The translations under genes and the position numbers were made by a program. DNA of 64,000 bases, taken from NCBI RefSeq assembly GCF_025989185.1, contig NZ_JAPDNT010000009.1, positions 62,001 to 126,000 on the forward strand, given 5' to 3'. This DNA comes from Limobrevibacterium gyesilva. Lineage in GTDB: Bacteria; Pseudomonadota; Alphaproteobacteria; Acetobacterales; Acetobacteraceae. Shown one piece after another: positions 32,865 through 42,016 of this stretch. The number at the start of each line of letters is the position of its first letter. Within the stretch, counting starts at the first letter, position 1. The notes beneath the pieces were generated by a model that was not told the DNA's origin, made no database searches, and saw nothing but the letters and a program-made list of their open reading frames with translations.

Positions 32865-34040
32865 CTACACCGCCTGTCCCGCGCTCCAGCCGCTCGACCA
32901 GGCCCACTGGAAATTGTAGCCACCGAGCCAGCCGGTGACGTCCACCGCCTCGCCGATGACATAGAGGCCCGGCACGTCACCGGCCTGCATGGTCCTGGAC
33001 GACAGCCCGGCGGTGTCCACGCCGCCAAGCGTGACTTCCGCCTTGGCATAGCCCTCGGTGCCGCTGGGAACGACCTGCCAGGCCTTCAGGAAGCCGGCGA
33101 TCGCCGCGAGTTCCTTGTCGCGCATGGCGTTGATCGGCCGGTTGACGAAACGGGTCTCCACCAGCTTCTGCGCCAGGCGTTGCGGCAGGATCTCGCCCAG
33201 GATGGTCTTCAGCTCGGCATTGGGCCGCGTCCGCTTGCGCTCCAGCAGGAAGGCGGCGGCATCCGAGCCCGGCGTCATGTCGAGCGTGATGCTCTTGCCC
33301 TCGTGCCAGCAGGAGGAAATCTGCAGGACCGCCGGGCCGGACAGGCCGCGATGGGTGAACAGCATGCTTTCCCTGAACGCGCGCCGATCGCAGCGCGCCT
33401 GCACGTCCACGGCCACGCCGCTCAGCGGTTGCATGACGGCCAGGTCTTCGCCGGTGAAGGTCAGCGGCACCAGAGCGGGCCGCGTCTCGGTCAGTTTCAG
33501 GCCGAAGCGCGCGGCCATGTCATGCGCGAAGCCGGTGGCGCCCATCTTGGGGATCGACAGCCCACCGGTGGCGAGCACCACCGCGCCGGCCGCGAAATCG
33601 CCATGGTCGGTCTCGACGCGAAACCGGTCGGCTTTGGTGATATCGATGACACGATGGCCGACCCGCAGATCGACGCCGGCGGCAGCGCATTCGGCCAGCA
33701 GCATGGCGACGATCGCCCGCGCCGAACCGTCGCAGAACAACTGCCCCAATGTCTTTTCGTGATAGGCGATGCCATGCCGCTGCACGAGTGCGATGAAATC
33801 ATGCTGCGTGTATCGCTTCAGCGCCGACTTGCAGAAATGCGGGTTGCCGGAGAAGAACCGGTCGGGCGCCGTGTCGCGATTGGTGAAGTTGCAGCGCCCA
33901 CCGCCGGAAATCAGGATCTTGGCGCCCGCCTGCGCGGCATGCTCCAGCAGCAGTACGCGCCGCCCGCGTGCCCCCGCGGTCAGGGCGCACATCAGCCCGG
34001 CCGCGCCGGCCCCGATGATCACAACGTCGAACTGGTCCAT
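32865..34040 (-). CDS. HI0933/YhiN-family flavoprotein
   Basis: A 391-aa FAD-binding protein of the HI0933-like (YhiN, BaiN) family. The N-terminus FDVVIIGAGAAGLMCALTAG is the FAD fold, KILISGGGRCNFTN is diagnostic for the family, and LVLATGGLS-like (VVLATGGLSIPKMG) and EAVDVTGWLGGYNFQWAWSSG segments complete it. The biochemical role of most members is unknown; some reduce steroid or bile acid double bonds. It appears monocistronic, divergent from the molybdenum hydroxylase operon. Confidence 0.93.
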   Translation of the reverse strand: MDQFDVVIIGAGAAGLMCALTAGARGRRVLLLEHAAQAGAKILISGGGRCNFTNRDTAPDRFFSGNPHFCKSALKRYTQHDFIALVQRHGIAYHEKTLGQLFCDGSARAIVAMLLAECAAAGVDLRVGHRVIDITKADRFRVETDHGDFAAGAVVLATGGLSIPKMGATGFAHDMAARFGLKLTETRPALVPLTFTGEDLAVMQPLSGVAVDVQARCDRRAFRESMLFTHRGLSGPAVLQISSCWHEGKSITLDMTPGSDAAAFLLERKRTRPNAELKTILGEILPQRLAQKLVETRFVNRPINAMRDKELAAIAGFLKAWQVVPSGTEGYAKAEVTLGGVDTAGLSSRTMQAGDVPGLYVIGEAVDVTGWLGGYNFQWAWSSGWSAGQAV

Positions 34041-34258
34041 CTCGCCTGTCGGTGTCGGCTGCCCGTGGGAACGCGAAGAACATCGAGATCGCCCCGCAGA
34101 TCAAGCCCCATCGCCAGGCGGCTGGCATTCGGCCGGGGCACAGCCTCACCTTGGCTCTCGACCGGGGCGGAATAGCGGCATAACGTTTACCAACGCCCAC
34201 ACGGCACGCCGTGTCCGAGAATAAGAAGCGTTTTCAGCGCACGAACCCGGGAGCGACC
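34041..34258. promoter_or_regulatory. Divergent intergenic region before the molybdenum hydroxylase operon
   Basis: 218 bp between the divergent flavoprotein and FAD-subunit genes. GGGAG at 34249-34253 is the ribosome binding site of the latter. No distinct operator was found. Confidence 0.4.
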
Positions 34259-35128
34259 ATGCCGAAAATGAGTTATGCCGCGCCGGCGACGATTCCTGAA
34301 GCCATCGGCCTGCTCGCCAACGCGGCTGGCCTGGCCAAGGTGATGTCCGGCGGCACCGACCTTCTGGTCCAGTTCCGCTCGGGGCGGACCAGGCCCGAAC
34401 TGATCGTGGACACCAAGAAGCTGCCGGGGATCACCGGCATCCGCGTGACGGATGACGGCTTTGTGATCGGCGCCGCCACGTCCGGGGCGGAGATCGGCGA
34501 ATGCGCCGCACTGGTGCAGGCCTGGCCGGGGGTGGTGGAGGCCGCCAACCTGATCGGCTCCACCCAGGTGCAGGGCCGTGCCTCTCTCGCCGGCAATCTC
34601 TGCAACGCCTCGCCGGCGGCGGACAGCGTGCCCGCCATGATCGCCGCGCGCGCCACCTGCGTGGTCGTGGGATCGAAGGGCCGGCGCGAGGTGCCCGTGG
34701 AGGACATCGTCATCGGTCCGGGCCGGACATCGCTGGCGCGCGACGAGTTCATCATCGCATTCCATCTGCCCAGACGCCCCGCGCACGCGGCCGATGCCTA
34801 TCTGCGGTTCATCCCGCGCACCGAAATGGACATCGCCGTGGTCGGCGCCGGCGTGAGCGTCACGCTCGATGCGGCCGGGGTTTGCACCGATGCGCGTGTG
34901 GCCCTGGGCGCGGTGGCGCCGACGGCCGTGCTGGTCCCGGACGCCGCGGCCGCTCTGATCGGCCACACGCTCGACGAGGCCGCGCTGGCGAAGCTTGACG
35001 CCGCCGCGCGCGCGGCCTGCAAGCCGATCGACGACAAGCGCGGGACCATCGCGTTCCGGACCAAGGTGGCCGGCGTGCTGGCACGCCGCGCCGCCGCCAT
35101 CGCCTTCGAACGCGCGGGAGCCCGCTGA
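34259..35128 (+). CDS. Molybdenum hydroxylase FAD-binding (medium) subunit
   Basis: A 289-aa CoxM-type subunit of the xanthine dehydrogenase/CO dehydrogenase family. The FAD-binding motifs are KVMSGGTDLLVQFRSG and GSTQVQGRASLAGNLCNASP; the C-terminal region has the CO_deh_flav_C pattern (TEMDIAVVGAGVSV, VALGAVAPTA). It passes electrons from the iron-sulfur subunit to the acceptor. ATG 34259 is preceded by GGGAG at a 5-nt spacing, better than the upstream GTG 34211. The stop overlaps the next start by 1 nt (TGATG). Confidence 0.92.
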   Translation: MPKMSYAAPATIPEAIGLLANAAGLAKVMSGGTDLLVQFRSGRTRPELIVDTKKLPGITGIRVTDDGFVIGAATSGAEIGECAALVQAWPGVVEAANLIGSTQVQGRASLAGNLCNASPAADSVPAMIAARATCVVVGSKGRREVPVEDIVIGPGRTSLARDEFIIAFHLPRRPAHAADAYLRFIPRTEMDIAVVGAGVSVTLDAAGVCTDARVALGAVAPTAVLVPDAAAALIGHTLDEAALAKLDAAARAACKPIDDKRGTIAFRTKVAGVLARRAAAIAFERAGAR

Positions 35129-35604
35129 TGAGCAAGCATCACGTCACCACCACCGTGAACGGCGAGCCGGCCGAATTCCTGTGCGAGCCGCATCACAGCC
35201 TGCTGGACGCATTGCGCGACGAACTCAAGCTCACCGGCAGCAAGGAAGGCTGCGGCTCCGGCGACTGCGGCGCCTGCAGCGTGATCGTCGATGGTCGCCT
35301 GGTCTGTTCCTGCCTGATGCTGGCGGTCGAGGCCGACGGCCATGCGATCGAGACCATCGAGGGCCTGGCCCAAGGCGAGGTGCTGCATCCGCTGCAGCGC
35401 AAGTTCCTGGAGCACGCCGCCCTGCAATGCGGCTTCTGCACCCCCGGCCTGCTGGTGGCCGCCAAGGCGCTGCTGGACCGCAACCCGGACCCGACCGAAA
35501 CCGAGGCCCGCTACTGGCTGGCCGGCAATCTGTGCCGTTGCACCGGCTACGACAAGGTCATCCGCGCCGTTCTCGACGCCGCTGCCGAAATGCGAGGGGA
35601 GTGA
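35128..35604 (+). CDS. Molybdenum hydroxylase 2Fe-2S (small) subunit
   Basis: A 158-aa CoxS-type protein with two [2Fe-2S] clusters. The plant-ferredoxin-like cluster is in GCGSGDCGACSVIVDG and Cys of VCSCLM; the helical second cluster is in CGFCTPGLLVAAKALL and GNLCRCTGYDKVI. It carries electrons between the molybdenum site and FAD. It is tightly coupled with both neighbours, and the length is normal for the family. Confidence 0.95.
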   Translation: MSKHHVTTTVNGEPAEFLCEPHHSLLDALRDELKLTGSKEGCGSGDCGACSVIVDGRLVCSCLMLAVEADGHAIETIEGLAQGEVLHPLQRKFLEHAALQCGFCTPGLLVAAKALLDRNPDPTETEARYWLAGNLCRCTGYDKVIRAVLDAAAEMRGE

Positions 35605-35611
35605 GCCTGTC

Positions 35612-37888
35612 ATGACGTTCATCGGCAACAAGTCGGACCTGAAAGTCGTCGGCACCCGCCCGGTGCGCCCCGACGGCGTCGAGAAGGTCACCGGCCGCGC
35701 GGCGTTCGGCGCGGACATGGCCATGCCAGGCATGCTCGTGGGCAAGATCAAGCGCAGCCCGCACGCCCATGCCCGCATCCTGTCCATCGACACCGACAAG
35801 GCGCTGGCGCTGCCCGGCGTGAAAGCCGTCGTCACCGCCACCGACTTTCCCGACATCGCGTCGGAGGAGGCGTTCGTCGGCGAGGGGCCGATGAATTTCC
35901 GCGATCTGTCGCGCAACTGCATGGCGCGCGACAAGGCGCTGTACGAGGGCCATGCGGTCGCCGCCGTCGCCGCCACATCCTCTGCTATCGCCGACGCGGC
36001 CCTCGACCTGATCGAGGTGCACTACGAGGTCCTGCCGCACGTCATCGACGTGGAGGCGGCCATGGCCCCCGGCGCGCCGCTGCTGCACGACGACCTGTTC
36101 ACCCAGAACACGGAGCCGGCGCCGGCCAAGCCGTCCAACATCGCCAAGCGCGTGCATTTCAGGCTGGGCGACATCGCGGCCGGGTTCCGCGAGGCCGAGG
36201 TCGTGGTGGACGGCCGCTTCACCACCCAGCCGGTGCACCAGGCCTATATCGAGCCGCATGCCTGCATCGCCAGCGTCGGCGCCGACGGCCAGAGCCAGCT
36301 CTGGGGCAGCAGCCAGGGTCAGTTCATGGTCCGCGCCTATTGCGCCAAGCTGCTGGGCATGGAGATCTCCAACCTGCGCGTGATCCCCGCCGAGATCGGC
36401 GGCGGCTTCGGCGGCAAGACGGTGGTTTATCTTGAGCCGCTGGCACTGGCGTTGTCGCGCAAGTCCGGCCGCCCCGTGAAGATGGTGATGACGCGCGAGG
36501 AGGTGTTCCGTGCCAGCGGCCCGACCTCGGGCGGCGTGGTGGAAGTGAAGATCGGCGCCCGCAAGGACGGCACCATCACCGCGGCCCAGGCCGTGCTGAA
36601 GTTCCAGGCCGGGGCGTTCCCGGGTTCGCCGGTGCAGCCTGCCTGCATGTGCGCATTTGCCACGTACGACCTGAAGAATGTCGACGTCACCGGCTACGAC
36701 GTCGTCAGCAACCGCCCGAAAGTCGCGGCCTATCGTGCGCCGGGCGCGCCGATCGCCGCCTTCGCGGTGGAAAGCGCCATGGATGATCTGGCCCGCAAGC
36801 TCGGCATGGACCCGATCGCCCTGCGCGAGAAGAACGCGGCGAAGGCCGGCACCAAAACTGCATACGGCCCGGTCTTCCCGGAAATCGGCTATCAGCAGAC
36901 ATTGGCCGCGGCCAGGAACCATCCGCACTACAAGGCGCCGCTGGGGCCGAACCAGGGGCGCGGCGTCGCCACCGGCTTCTGGTTCAACATCGGCGGCGAG
37001 TCCTCGGCGGCGGTCTATGTCAACGAGGACGGCTCGGTGAACGTTGTATCAGGCAGCCCGGACATCGGCGGTTCGCGTGCCTCGATGGCCATGATGGCGG
37101 CCGAGGTGCTGGGCATTCCCGTCGAGCATGTGCGGCCGATCGTGGCCGACACCGCCTCGGTTGGGTTCACCCATATGACCGGTGGCAGCCGCGTCACCTA
37201 CGCGACCGGCATGGCCACCGTGCAGGCGGCCGAGAAGGTCGTGGAGCAACTGAAGCAGCGCGCCGCGATGATCTGGGACATCCCACCCGACGCCGTGGAA
37301 TGGAAGGACGGCGAGGCCGTGCCCGCCGGCGCCAATGCGGGCGGCTTCGATCCGTTGCCGCTGGCCGCCATCGCCCTGAAGGCGGGCAAGACCGGCGGGC
37401 CGATCGGCGCCGAGGTGTCGCTGAACGCCCAGGGTGCCGGCCCCGGCTTCGGCGCGCATATCTGCGACGTGGAGGTCGATCGCGAGACCGGCTACGTGAA
37501 GATCCTGCGCTACACGGCGGTGCAGGATGTCGGCCGCGCGATCCATCCCGGCTATGTCGAAGGGCAGATCCAGGGCGGCGCCACCCAGGGCATCGGCTGG
37601 GCGCTGAACGAGGAATATGTCTACGACGCCAAGGGGCGGATGGATAACGCGGGCTTCCTCGACTACCGCGTGCCCGTTGCCTCCGACCTGCCGATGATCG
37701 ACGCGGTGCTTGTGGAGGTGCCGAACACGCGCCATCCGTTCGGTGTGCGCGGGGTCGGCGAAGTACCGATCGTGCCGCCGACGGCCGCGGTGGGCAACGC
37801 GATCCGCGACGCCCTGGGCATCCGCATGCACCATCTGCCGATGTCGCCGCCCAAGGTGCGGGCGGCGGTCGATACAGGCAGCGGCTGA
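35612..37888 (+). CDS. Molybdenum hydroxylase catalytic (large) subunit
   Basis: A 758-aa CoxL/XdhB-type subunit binding the molybdopterin cofactor. Visible are the N-terminal hammerhead domain (VTGRAAFGADMAMPGML), EIGGGFGGKTVVYLEPLALA, RPKVAAYRAPGAPIAAFAVE, the QGGATQGIGWALNEEYVYD loop, and GVRGVGEVPIVPPTAAV with the expected catalytic glutamate. It lacks the AYRGAGRPE or CSFR active-site loops of aldehyde and CO dehydrogenases that I could recognise with certainty, so the hydroxylated substrate is unknown. ATG 35612 follows AGGGGAG. A MoaD-like gene begins 5 bp after the stop. Confidence 0.93.
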   Translation: MTFIGNKSDLKVVGTRPVRPDGVEKVTGRAAFGADMAMPGMLVGKIKRSPHAHARILSIDTDKALALPGVKAVVTATDFPDIASEEAFVGEGPMNFRDLSRNCMARDKALYEGHAVAAVAATSSAIADAALDLIEVHYEVLPHVIDVEAAMAPGAPLLHDDLFTQNTEPAPAKPSNIAKRVHFRLGDIAAGFREAEVVVDGRFTTQPVHQAYIEPHACIASVGADGQSQLWGSSQGQFMVRAYCAKLLGMEISNLRVIPAEIGGGFGGKTVVYLEPLALALSRKSGRPVKMVMTREEVFRASGPTSGGVVEVKIGARKDGTITAAQAVLKFQAGAFPGSPVQPACMCAFATYDLKNVDVTGYDVVSNRPKVAAYRAPGAPIAAFAVESAMDDLARKLGMDPIALREKNAAKAGTKTAYGPVFPEIGYQQTLAAARNHPHYKAPLGPNQGRGVATGFWFNIGGESSAAVYVNEDGSVNVVSGSPDIGGSRASMAMMAAEVLGIPVEHVRPIVADTASVGFTHMTGGSRVTYATGMATVQAAEKVVEQLKQRAAMIWDIPPDAVEWKDGEAVPAGANAGGFDPLPLAAIALKAGKTGGPIGAEVSLNAQGAGPGFGAHICDVEVDRETGYVKILRYTAVQDVGRAIHPGYVEGQIQGGATQGIGWALNEEYVYDAKGRMDNAGFLDYRVPVASDLPMIDAVLVEVPNTRHPFGVRGVGEVPIVPPTAAVGNAIRDALGIRMHHLPMSPPKVRAAVDTGSG

Positions 37889-37893
37889 CGATT

Positions 37894-38142
37894 ATGCCGC
37901 ATGTCACCATCTCGGGCTCGGCCTGCCGCCGCTTCACCGGCGGGCAGACCGAGTTCGAGGTGGAGGCAACCAGCTTCCGCCGCCTGATCCTGGAACTCGA
38001 CCGGCGCTTTCCAGGCCTTGGCCGGCAGGTGGAGGAGGGGATGGCGATCGCCATCGACGGCGAGATCTTCCAGGACGCCTATGCCGCGCCGCTCAGGCCC
38101 GGCAGCGAGATCTACCTGATTCCAAAGATCGCCGGCGGCTGA
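37894..38142 (+). CDS. MoaD/ThiS-like ubiquitin-fold protein
   Basis: An 82-aa protein of beta-grasp type ending in Gly-Gly (KIAGG), with the pattern FRRLILELDRRFPGL in the middle and RPGSEIYLIPKIAGG at the end. These features match MoaD/ThiS sulfur carriers, which are adenylated and thiocarboxylated on the terminal glycine. Placed 5 bp after the molybdenum hydroxylase large subunit, it may supply sulfur for a dedicated molybdopterin cofactor or for the cognate enzyme. No MoaE-like gene is next to it. Confidence 0.8.
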   Translation: MPHVTISGSACRRFTGGQTEFEVEATSFRRLILELDRRFPGLGRQVEEGMAIAIDGEIFQDAYAAPLRPGSEIYLIPKIAGG

Positions 38143-38238
38143 CCGCGCCGAATATTGCTGCCGTATTCCTGCAATCATTGAATGCCCGATGAGCAACACG
38201 AATATCGGGCAATGCTGCCAGACAGGGGGGAAGCGACC

Positions 38239-39138
38239 ATGTCCGTCCAGCCGTTTGGTGTCATGCCACCAATGGCCACGCCGTTCGACACCCGTGGGAA
38301 CGTCGTCGTAACAGCCCTGCGCGAGCAGGTGGACTTCCTGATCGAGGCGGGTGTGCACGGCGTCGTCTGCGGCGGCAGCACCGGTGAGGGCCACACCTTC
38401 GAACGTGACGAATACGCGAAGCTGATCGACGTCGCCGGCGCCGCCGTGCACGGGCGCGTACCGTTCCTCGCCGGCGTCATTGTCAACAGCACGCAGGAAG
38501 CAGTCATCCGCGGCAACATGGTCAAAGGCATGAACGTGGCCGCGTTGCAGGTCACGCCCGTGCACTATTTGTTCAAGCCGGACGAGGACGCCACGATCGA
38601 GCATTTCCGCGTTGTCGCGGAAGAAACCGGCGTGCCGATCATCATCTACAACGTGGTCCCCTGGAACTATCTGTCACCGGCGCTGCTGCTGCGAATCATG
38701 CGCGAAGTGCCGGGCGTGGTCGGTGTGAAGCAGAGCGCGGGCGACCTGAAGCTGCTGTCCGACCTGCTCATCGCGGCGCGGCCGGAAGACCAGATCTTCA
38801 CCGCCGTCGATGCGCTGCTCTATCCGTCCTACACGCTCGGCGCACGCGGCTCCATCGCCGCGATCCTGTCCGCGGCGCCGCACGCAAACGTCCAGCTCTG
38901 GAACGCCGTGAAGGCGGGCGACCACGCCACGGCCAAGGACCTGCACGAGCGCCTGCTGCGGTTGTGGAACGCCATCTCCGCCGACAACCTGCCGGCCTGC
39001 GTGAAATATGCGCAGACCCTGCAAGGGGTGCCCGCGCTGGCGCCACGCAAGCCCATGCCGCTGCCCAGCGAGAAGCAGAAGGCGGCGATCCGTACGGCCC
39101 TTGCGGGGCTGTCGGTTCAACTCCACCAGGCGGCCTGA
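38239..39138 (+). CDS. DapA-family (dihydrodipicolinate synthase-like) lyase/aldolase
   Basis: A 299-aa TIM-barrel class I aldolase. Family signatures: GGSTGEGHTFERDEYAKL, the active-site tyrosine in IIIYNVVPWNYL and the Schiff-base lysine in VVGVKQSAGDL. ATG 38239 follows a GGGGGGAA ribosome binding site; an in-frame ATG at 38182 has none. Members cleave or form pyruvate adducts such as 2-keto-3-deoxy sugar acids. It converges on the nine-gene catabolic unit downstream and could take part in the same sugar-acid pathway, but it may also belong with the hydroxylase operon. Confidence 0.9.
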   Translation: MSVQPFGVMPPMATPFDTRGNVVVTALREQVDFLIEAGVHGVVCGGSTGEGHTFERDEYAKLIDVAGAAVHGRVPFLAGVIVNSTQEAVIRGNMVKGMNVAALQVTPVHYLFKPDEDATIEHFRVVAEETGVPIIIYNVVPWNYLSPALLLRIMREVPGVVGVKQSAGDLKLLSDLLIAARPEDQIFTAVDALLYPSYTLGARGSIAAILSAAPHANVQLWNAVKAGDHATAKDLHERLLRLWNAISADNLPACVKYAQTLQGVPALAPRKPMPLPSEKQKAAIRTALAGLSVQLHQAA

Positions 39139-39274
39139 TCCACCGGCCGCTCCGTGGCATCCTGAATATCAAAAAAGGAGGAACGCCATCGAGTGGCGCC
39201 GGCCTGGCGCGGCGCACCCGGAGTGCGCGCCCCCTGCTGCGCGGTTCGCCGGCAGAGGGGGCGCCGCGCGCCGG

Positions 39275-39724
39275 TCAGCCGGCGCCTTGTTCCATCGCAT
39301 GAAGCTTGGCGACGCGACGGCGGAAATCCTCGTCGGTCGAGAATTCCGCGGCGAGATAGGCGCTGATCAGGTCCTTGGCAAGCCAGGGCCCGACGATCTG
39401 CGCGCCGATGCACATCACATTGACGTCGTCATGTTCGACGCACTGATGCGCGGAATGGACGTCGTGGCAGACCGCCGCCCGGATGCCCTTCATCTTGTTC
39501 GCGGCGATCGAAGCACCCACGCCGGTGCCGCAGACCATGATGCCGCGTGCCGCCTCGCCGGAGGTCACCTTCGCCGCCAGGCTGCGGGCGATGTCCGGAA
39601 AGTCCACGGGTTTATCATCATGCGAACCGACGTCTATGACCTCGTGACCGAGCGAGGCGAGATGTTCGAGCACCTGCGTCTTCAGCATCCATCCGGCGTG
39701 GTCCGATCCGACGACGAGCTTCAT
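39275..39724 (-). CDS. rpiB: RpiB/LacAB-family sugar-phosphate isomerase
   Basis: A 149-aa isomerase of the RpiB fold. MKLVVGSDHAGWMLK carries the phosphate-binding Asp-His, VCGTGVGASIAANKMKGIRA contains the catalytic cysteine, and HDVHSAHQCVEHDDVNVMC follows. Relatives interconvert ribose 5-phosphate/ribulose 5-phosphate, allose or tetrulose phosphates. It is the last gene of the minus-strand catabolic unit, 70 bp after the binding-protein gene, so its true substrate is probably an intermediate of that pathway rather than ribose 5-phosphate. Confidence 0.88.
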   Translation of the reverse strand: MKLVVGSDHAGWMLKTQVLEHLASLGHEVIDVGSHDDKPVDFPDIARSLAAKVTSGEAARGIMVCGTGVGASIAANKMKGIRAAVCHDVHSAHQCVEHDDVNVMCIGAQIVGPWLAKDLISAYLAAEFSTDEDFRRRVAKLHAMEQGAG

Positions 39725-39794
39725 GAGTCCATCCTTTGAACAGTTGCATAGTTCGCGGCCGCGCGAGCCATCGCCCGCACGGCCGCAGCCAGTG

Positions 39795-40580
39795 TCAGCC
39801 CCGCATTTCCGCGGGGAGATCGGTGCCGTAGTATTTCTTGAAGATGGCGTTCAGATTGCCGTTCTTCAGGTTCACCGAGATCCACTCGTTCAGCTTCTCG
39901 ACAAGCCGCGGCTCGCCCTTCTTGATGCCCACCGCCAGATCGAAGTTGCGGATGACGAACTTGGGCTCGAACCCGCGCGCGGGGTTCTTCTGGCCCATCT
40001 GGTTCACCAGCGATGCCGAGGTGGCGACGATGTCGGCCTGGCCGGTCACGGCCGCAGTCACCAGCGTCGCGTCGTCGTCGTAACGGACGACGCGGAAACC
40101 GTGGTCGTTCGCCATCGCGCTCAGTTCGGTGTCCTGCGTTGTGCCGCGGGTCACCGCGACGGTGCGGCCCTTCATGTCGGCCCATCCCTTCAGGGCCAGG
40201 TCCTTCTTGGCTCCGATCACGGATTGCAGCACCGCGTAGGCCTTGGAGAAGTCGATCACCTTCGCCCGGTCGGCCGTGACCGAGAGCGTCGAGATGATGA
40301 TATCGGCCTTGCCCGTCTGCACGTTCGGGATGCGTGTGGCACCCGTCGTCTGCACGAATTCCAGCTCGACGCCCCAATCCTTCGCGAGCAGCCGCGCCGT
40401 CTCCACGTCCGAGCCGGTCGGCTGCATCTTGTCGTCGACCATGCCCGCCGGCGGAATGGCGAGGTCGGTCGCGATGCGGATCTTCTTCGCAGCCATGATG
40501 TTGTCGAGAACGTCGGCATGGGCCGGGGCAAGGGCGCACAGGCACAATCCCGCAAGCGCGAGAGTCATCAGGCGTTTCAT
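39795..40580 (-). CDS. Polar amino acid-type ABC importer substrate-binding protein
   Basis: A 261-aa SBP_bac_3 protein. The N-terminal MKRLMTLALAGLCLCALAPA with AHA cleavage site is a Sec signal peptide. Conserved segments are IRIATDLAIPPAGMVDDKMQ, ADIIISTLSVTADRAKVIDF and the hinge TRGTTQDTEL. It captures a small amino-acid-like or organic-acid solute in the periplasm. ATG 40580 is preferred over GTG 40586, which would sit on the AAGGAAA ribosome binding site. It is encoded 25 bp after its ATPase. Confidence 0.92.
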   Translation of the reverse strand: MKRLMTLALAGLCLCALAPAHADVLDNIMAAKKIRIATDLAIPPAGMVDDKMQPTGSDVETARLLAKDWGVELEFVQTTGATRIPNVQTGKADIIISTLSVTADRAKVIDFSKAYAVLQSVIGAKKDLALKGWADMKGRTVAVTRGTTQDTELSAMANDHGFRVVRYDDDATLVTAAVTGQADIVATSASLVNQMGQKNPARGFEPKFVIRNFDLAVGIKKGEPRLVEKLNEWISVNLKNGNLNAIFKKYYGTDLPAEMRG

Positions 40581-40605
40581 CGGCACTTTCCTTTTCTTGT
40601 GGATC

Positions 40606-41343
40606 TCATCTCCGCAGTTCGCTTCCCACGAACTGCCTCAGCTCCGGCGTCGCCGGATCCGACATGATCGCCGGCGGTCCAGCCTCCCACACGCGCCCGC
40701 GATGCATGAACAGGACCTGGCTCGCGATATGGCGTGCGAACCCCATCTCGTGCGTCACCATGATCATCGTCATGCCACCCGCAGCCAGATCCTCGATCAC
40801 CCGCAGCACCTCGCCCGTCAGTTCCGGATCGAGAGCCGAGGTGACTTCGTCGAACAGCATCACCTTCGGCTGCATCGCCAGCGATCGAGCGATTGCGGCG
40901 CGCTGCTGCTGGCCGCCGGAAAGCTGCTCGGGATAGGCATCCGCCTTGTCTGCGAGCCCGACCTTGGCAAGCACGCCGCGCGCGAGATCCACCGCCTCGG
41001 CACGTCCAAGGCCCTTCACCGAGCGCGGGGCGAGCATGATGTTCTGCATCACCGTCAGATGCGGGAACAGGTTGTAGCTCTGGAACACGATGCCGACATC
41101 GAGGCGCAGGGCGCGCAGCTTGAGGGCAGGGTCCGCGACGTCATGGCCGCAGACCGTGATCATCCCGCTGTCGATGCGTTCAAGCCGGTCGATGCAGCGC
41201 AGCGCCGTGCTCTTGCCGGAACCGCTGCGGCCGATAAGTGCCGCCACTTCGCCGCGATGAACGTCGAACGAGACGCCGTCCAGCACCTTCAGGGCGCCAA
41301 AGCTCTTGTGGACCTCGTGTAGCCGGACCACAGGGTCGGTCAT
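40606..41343 (-). CDS. Polar amino acid-type ABC importer ATPase
   Basis: A 245-aa GlnQ-type ATPase. Walker A GRSGSGKSTALRCIDRLE, Q-loop VFQSYNLFPH, signature LSGGQQQRAAIARSLA, Walker B VMLFDEVTSALDPEL and H-loop VTHEM are all present. It overlaps the upstream permease gene by 4 bp (ATGA). It energises uptake by the two permeases at 41340-42700. Confidence 0.94.
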   Translation of the reverse strand: MTDPVVRLHEVHKSFGALKVLDGVSFDVHRGEVAALIGRSGSGKSTALRCIDRLERIDSGMITVCGHDVADPALKLRALRLDVGIVFQSYNLFPHLTVMQNIMLAPRSVKGLGRAEAVDLARGVLAKVGLADKADAYPEQLSGGQQQRAAIARSLAMQPKVMLFDEVTSALDPELTGEVLRVIEDLAAGGMTMIMVTHEMGFARHIASQVLFMHRGRVWEAGPPAIMSDPATPELRQFVGSELRR

Positions 41344-42014
41344 GGCACGGCCACCCGCGCCGACCGGGCGAAGCCGGTGCTGCGCTCCAGACGCCGGCTC
41401 CAGCGCGATATCGGATAGCACAGCGCGAAATAGACGCAGGCGATGATGACGTAGATCAGGAAAGGCTCCAGCAGCGAGTTGTTGATGATCTGGCCTGCGC
41501 GCGCAAGCTCGACGAAGCCGATCGCCGAGGCGAGGGAGGTGCTCTTGATGATCTGCACGAGGAACCCCACCGTGGGCGGTGTTGCGATGCGGACGGCCTG
41601 CGGCAGGATCACCTGGAACAGGCGCTGCGTGCGCGACAGCGCCAGGCATTCGGCGGCCTCCCATTGCGGGGCGGGCACGGCCAGGATCGCGCCGCGCCAG
41701 ACCTCGCCGAGGAAGGCGCCGACATAGATGGTCAGCGAGGCGCCGGCGGCGAGCAGCGGCGGGACGGAGAAGCCGATCGCCGGAAGGCCGAAATAGGCGA
41801 GGAACAGGATCACCAGAAGCGGGGTGCCTTGCACCAGTTGCACCACCGCGCCGGAGGCGACGCGCACGATGCGCAGCGGCGAGATGCGACACAGGGCCAC
41901 AAGGAAAGCCGCCACGCCGCCGCCAAGAAAAGCCATGGCGGAGAGTACGACGGTCCACATCGCGCCATTCGCGAGGTAGGCGAGATGGAATGCATTGAGA
42001 TGCCCGCCCATCAT
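41340..42014 (-). CDS. Polar amino acid-type ABC importer permease
   Basis: A 224-aa HisM/GlnP-type inner-membrane permease. The hydrophobic helices begin at TVVLSAMAFLGGGVAAFLVA; the EAA motif region is WRGAILAVPAPQWEAAECLA with LPQAVRIATPPTVGFLVQII following. The start is ATG 42014 (or the adjacent 42011), 2 nt beyond the stop of the paired permease. The two permeases form a heterodimer. Confidence 0.92.
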   Translation of the reverse strand: MMGGHLNAFHLAYLANGAMWTVVLSAMAFLGGGVAAFLVALCRISPLRIVRVASGAVVQLVQGTPLLVILFLAYFGLPAIGFSVPPLLAAGASLTIYVGAFLGEVWRGAILAVPAPQWEAAECLALSRTQRLFQVILPQAVRIATPPTVGFLVQIIKSTSLASAIGFVELARAGQIINNSLLEPFLIYVIIACVYFALCYPISRWSRRLERSTGFARSARVAVP

Positions 42015-42016
42015 GG

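Noticed and set aside
39188-39739. A gene starting at ATC 39188
   Set aside because: Most of it is antisense to the RpiB-like gene and it has no recognisable sequence, so only the site is reported as an oddity.
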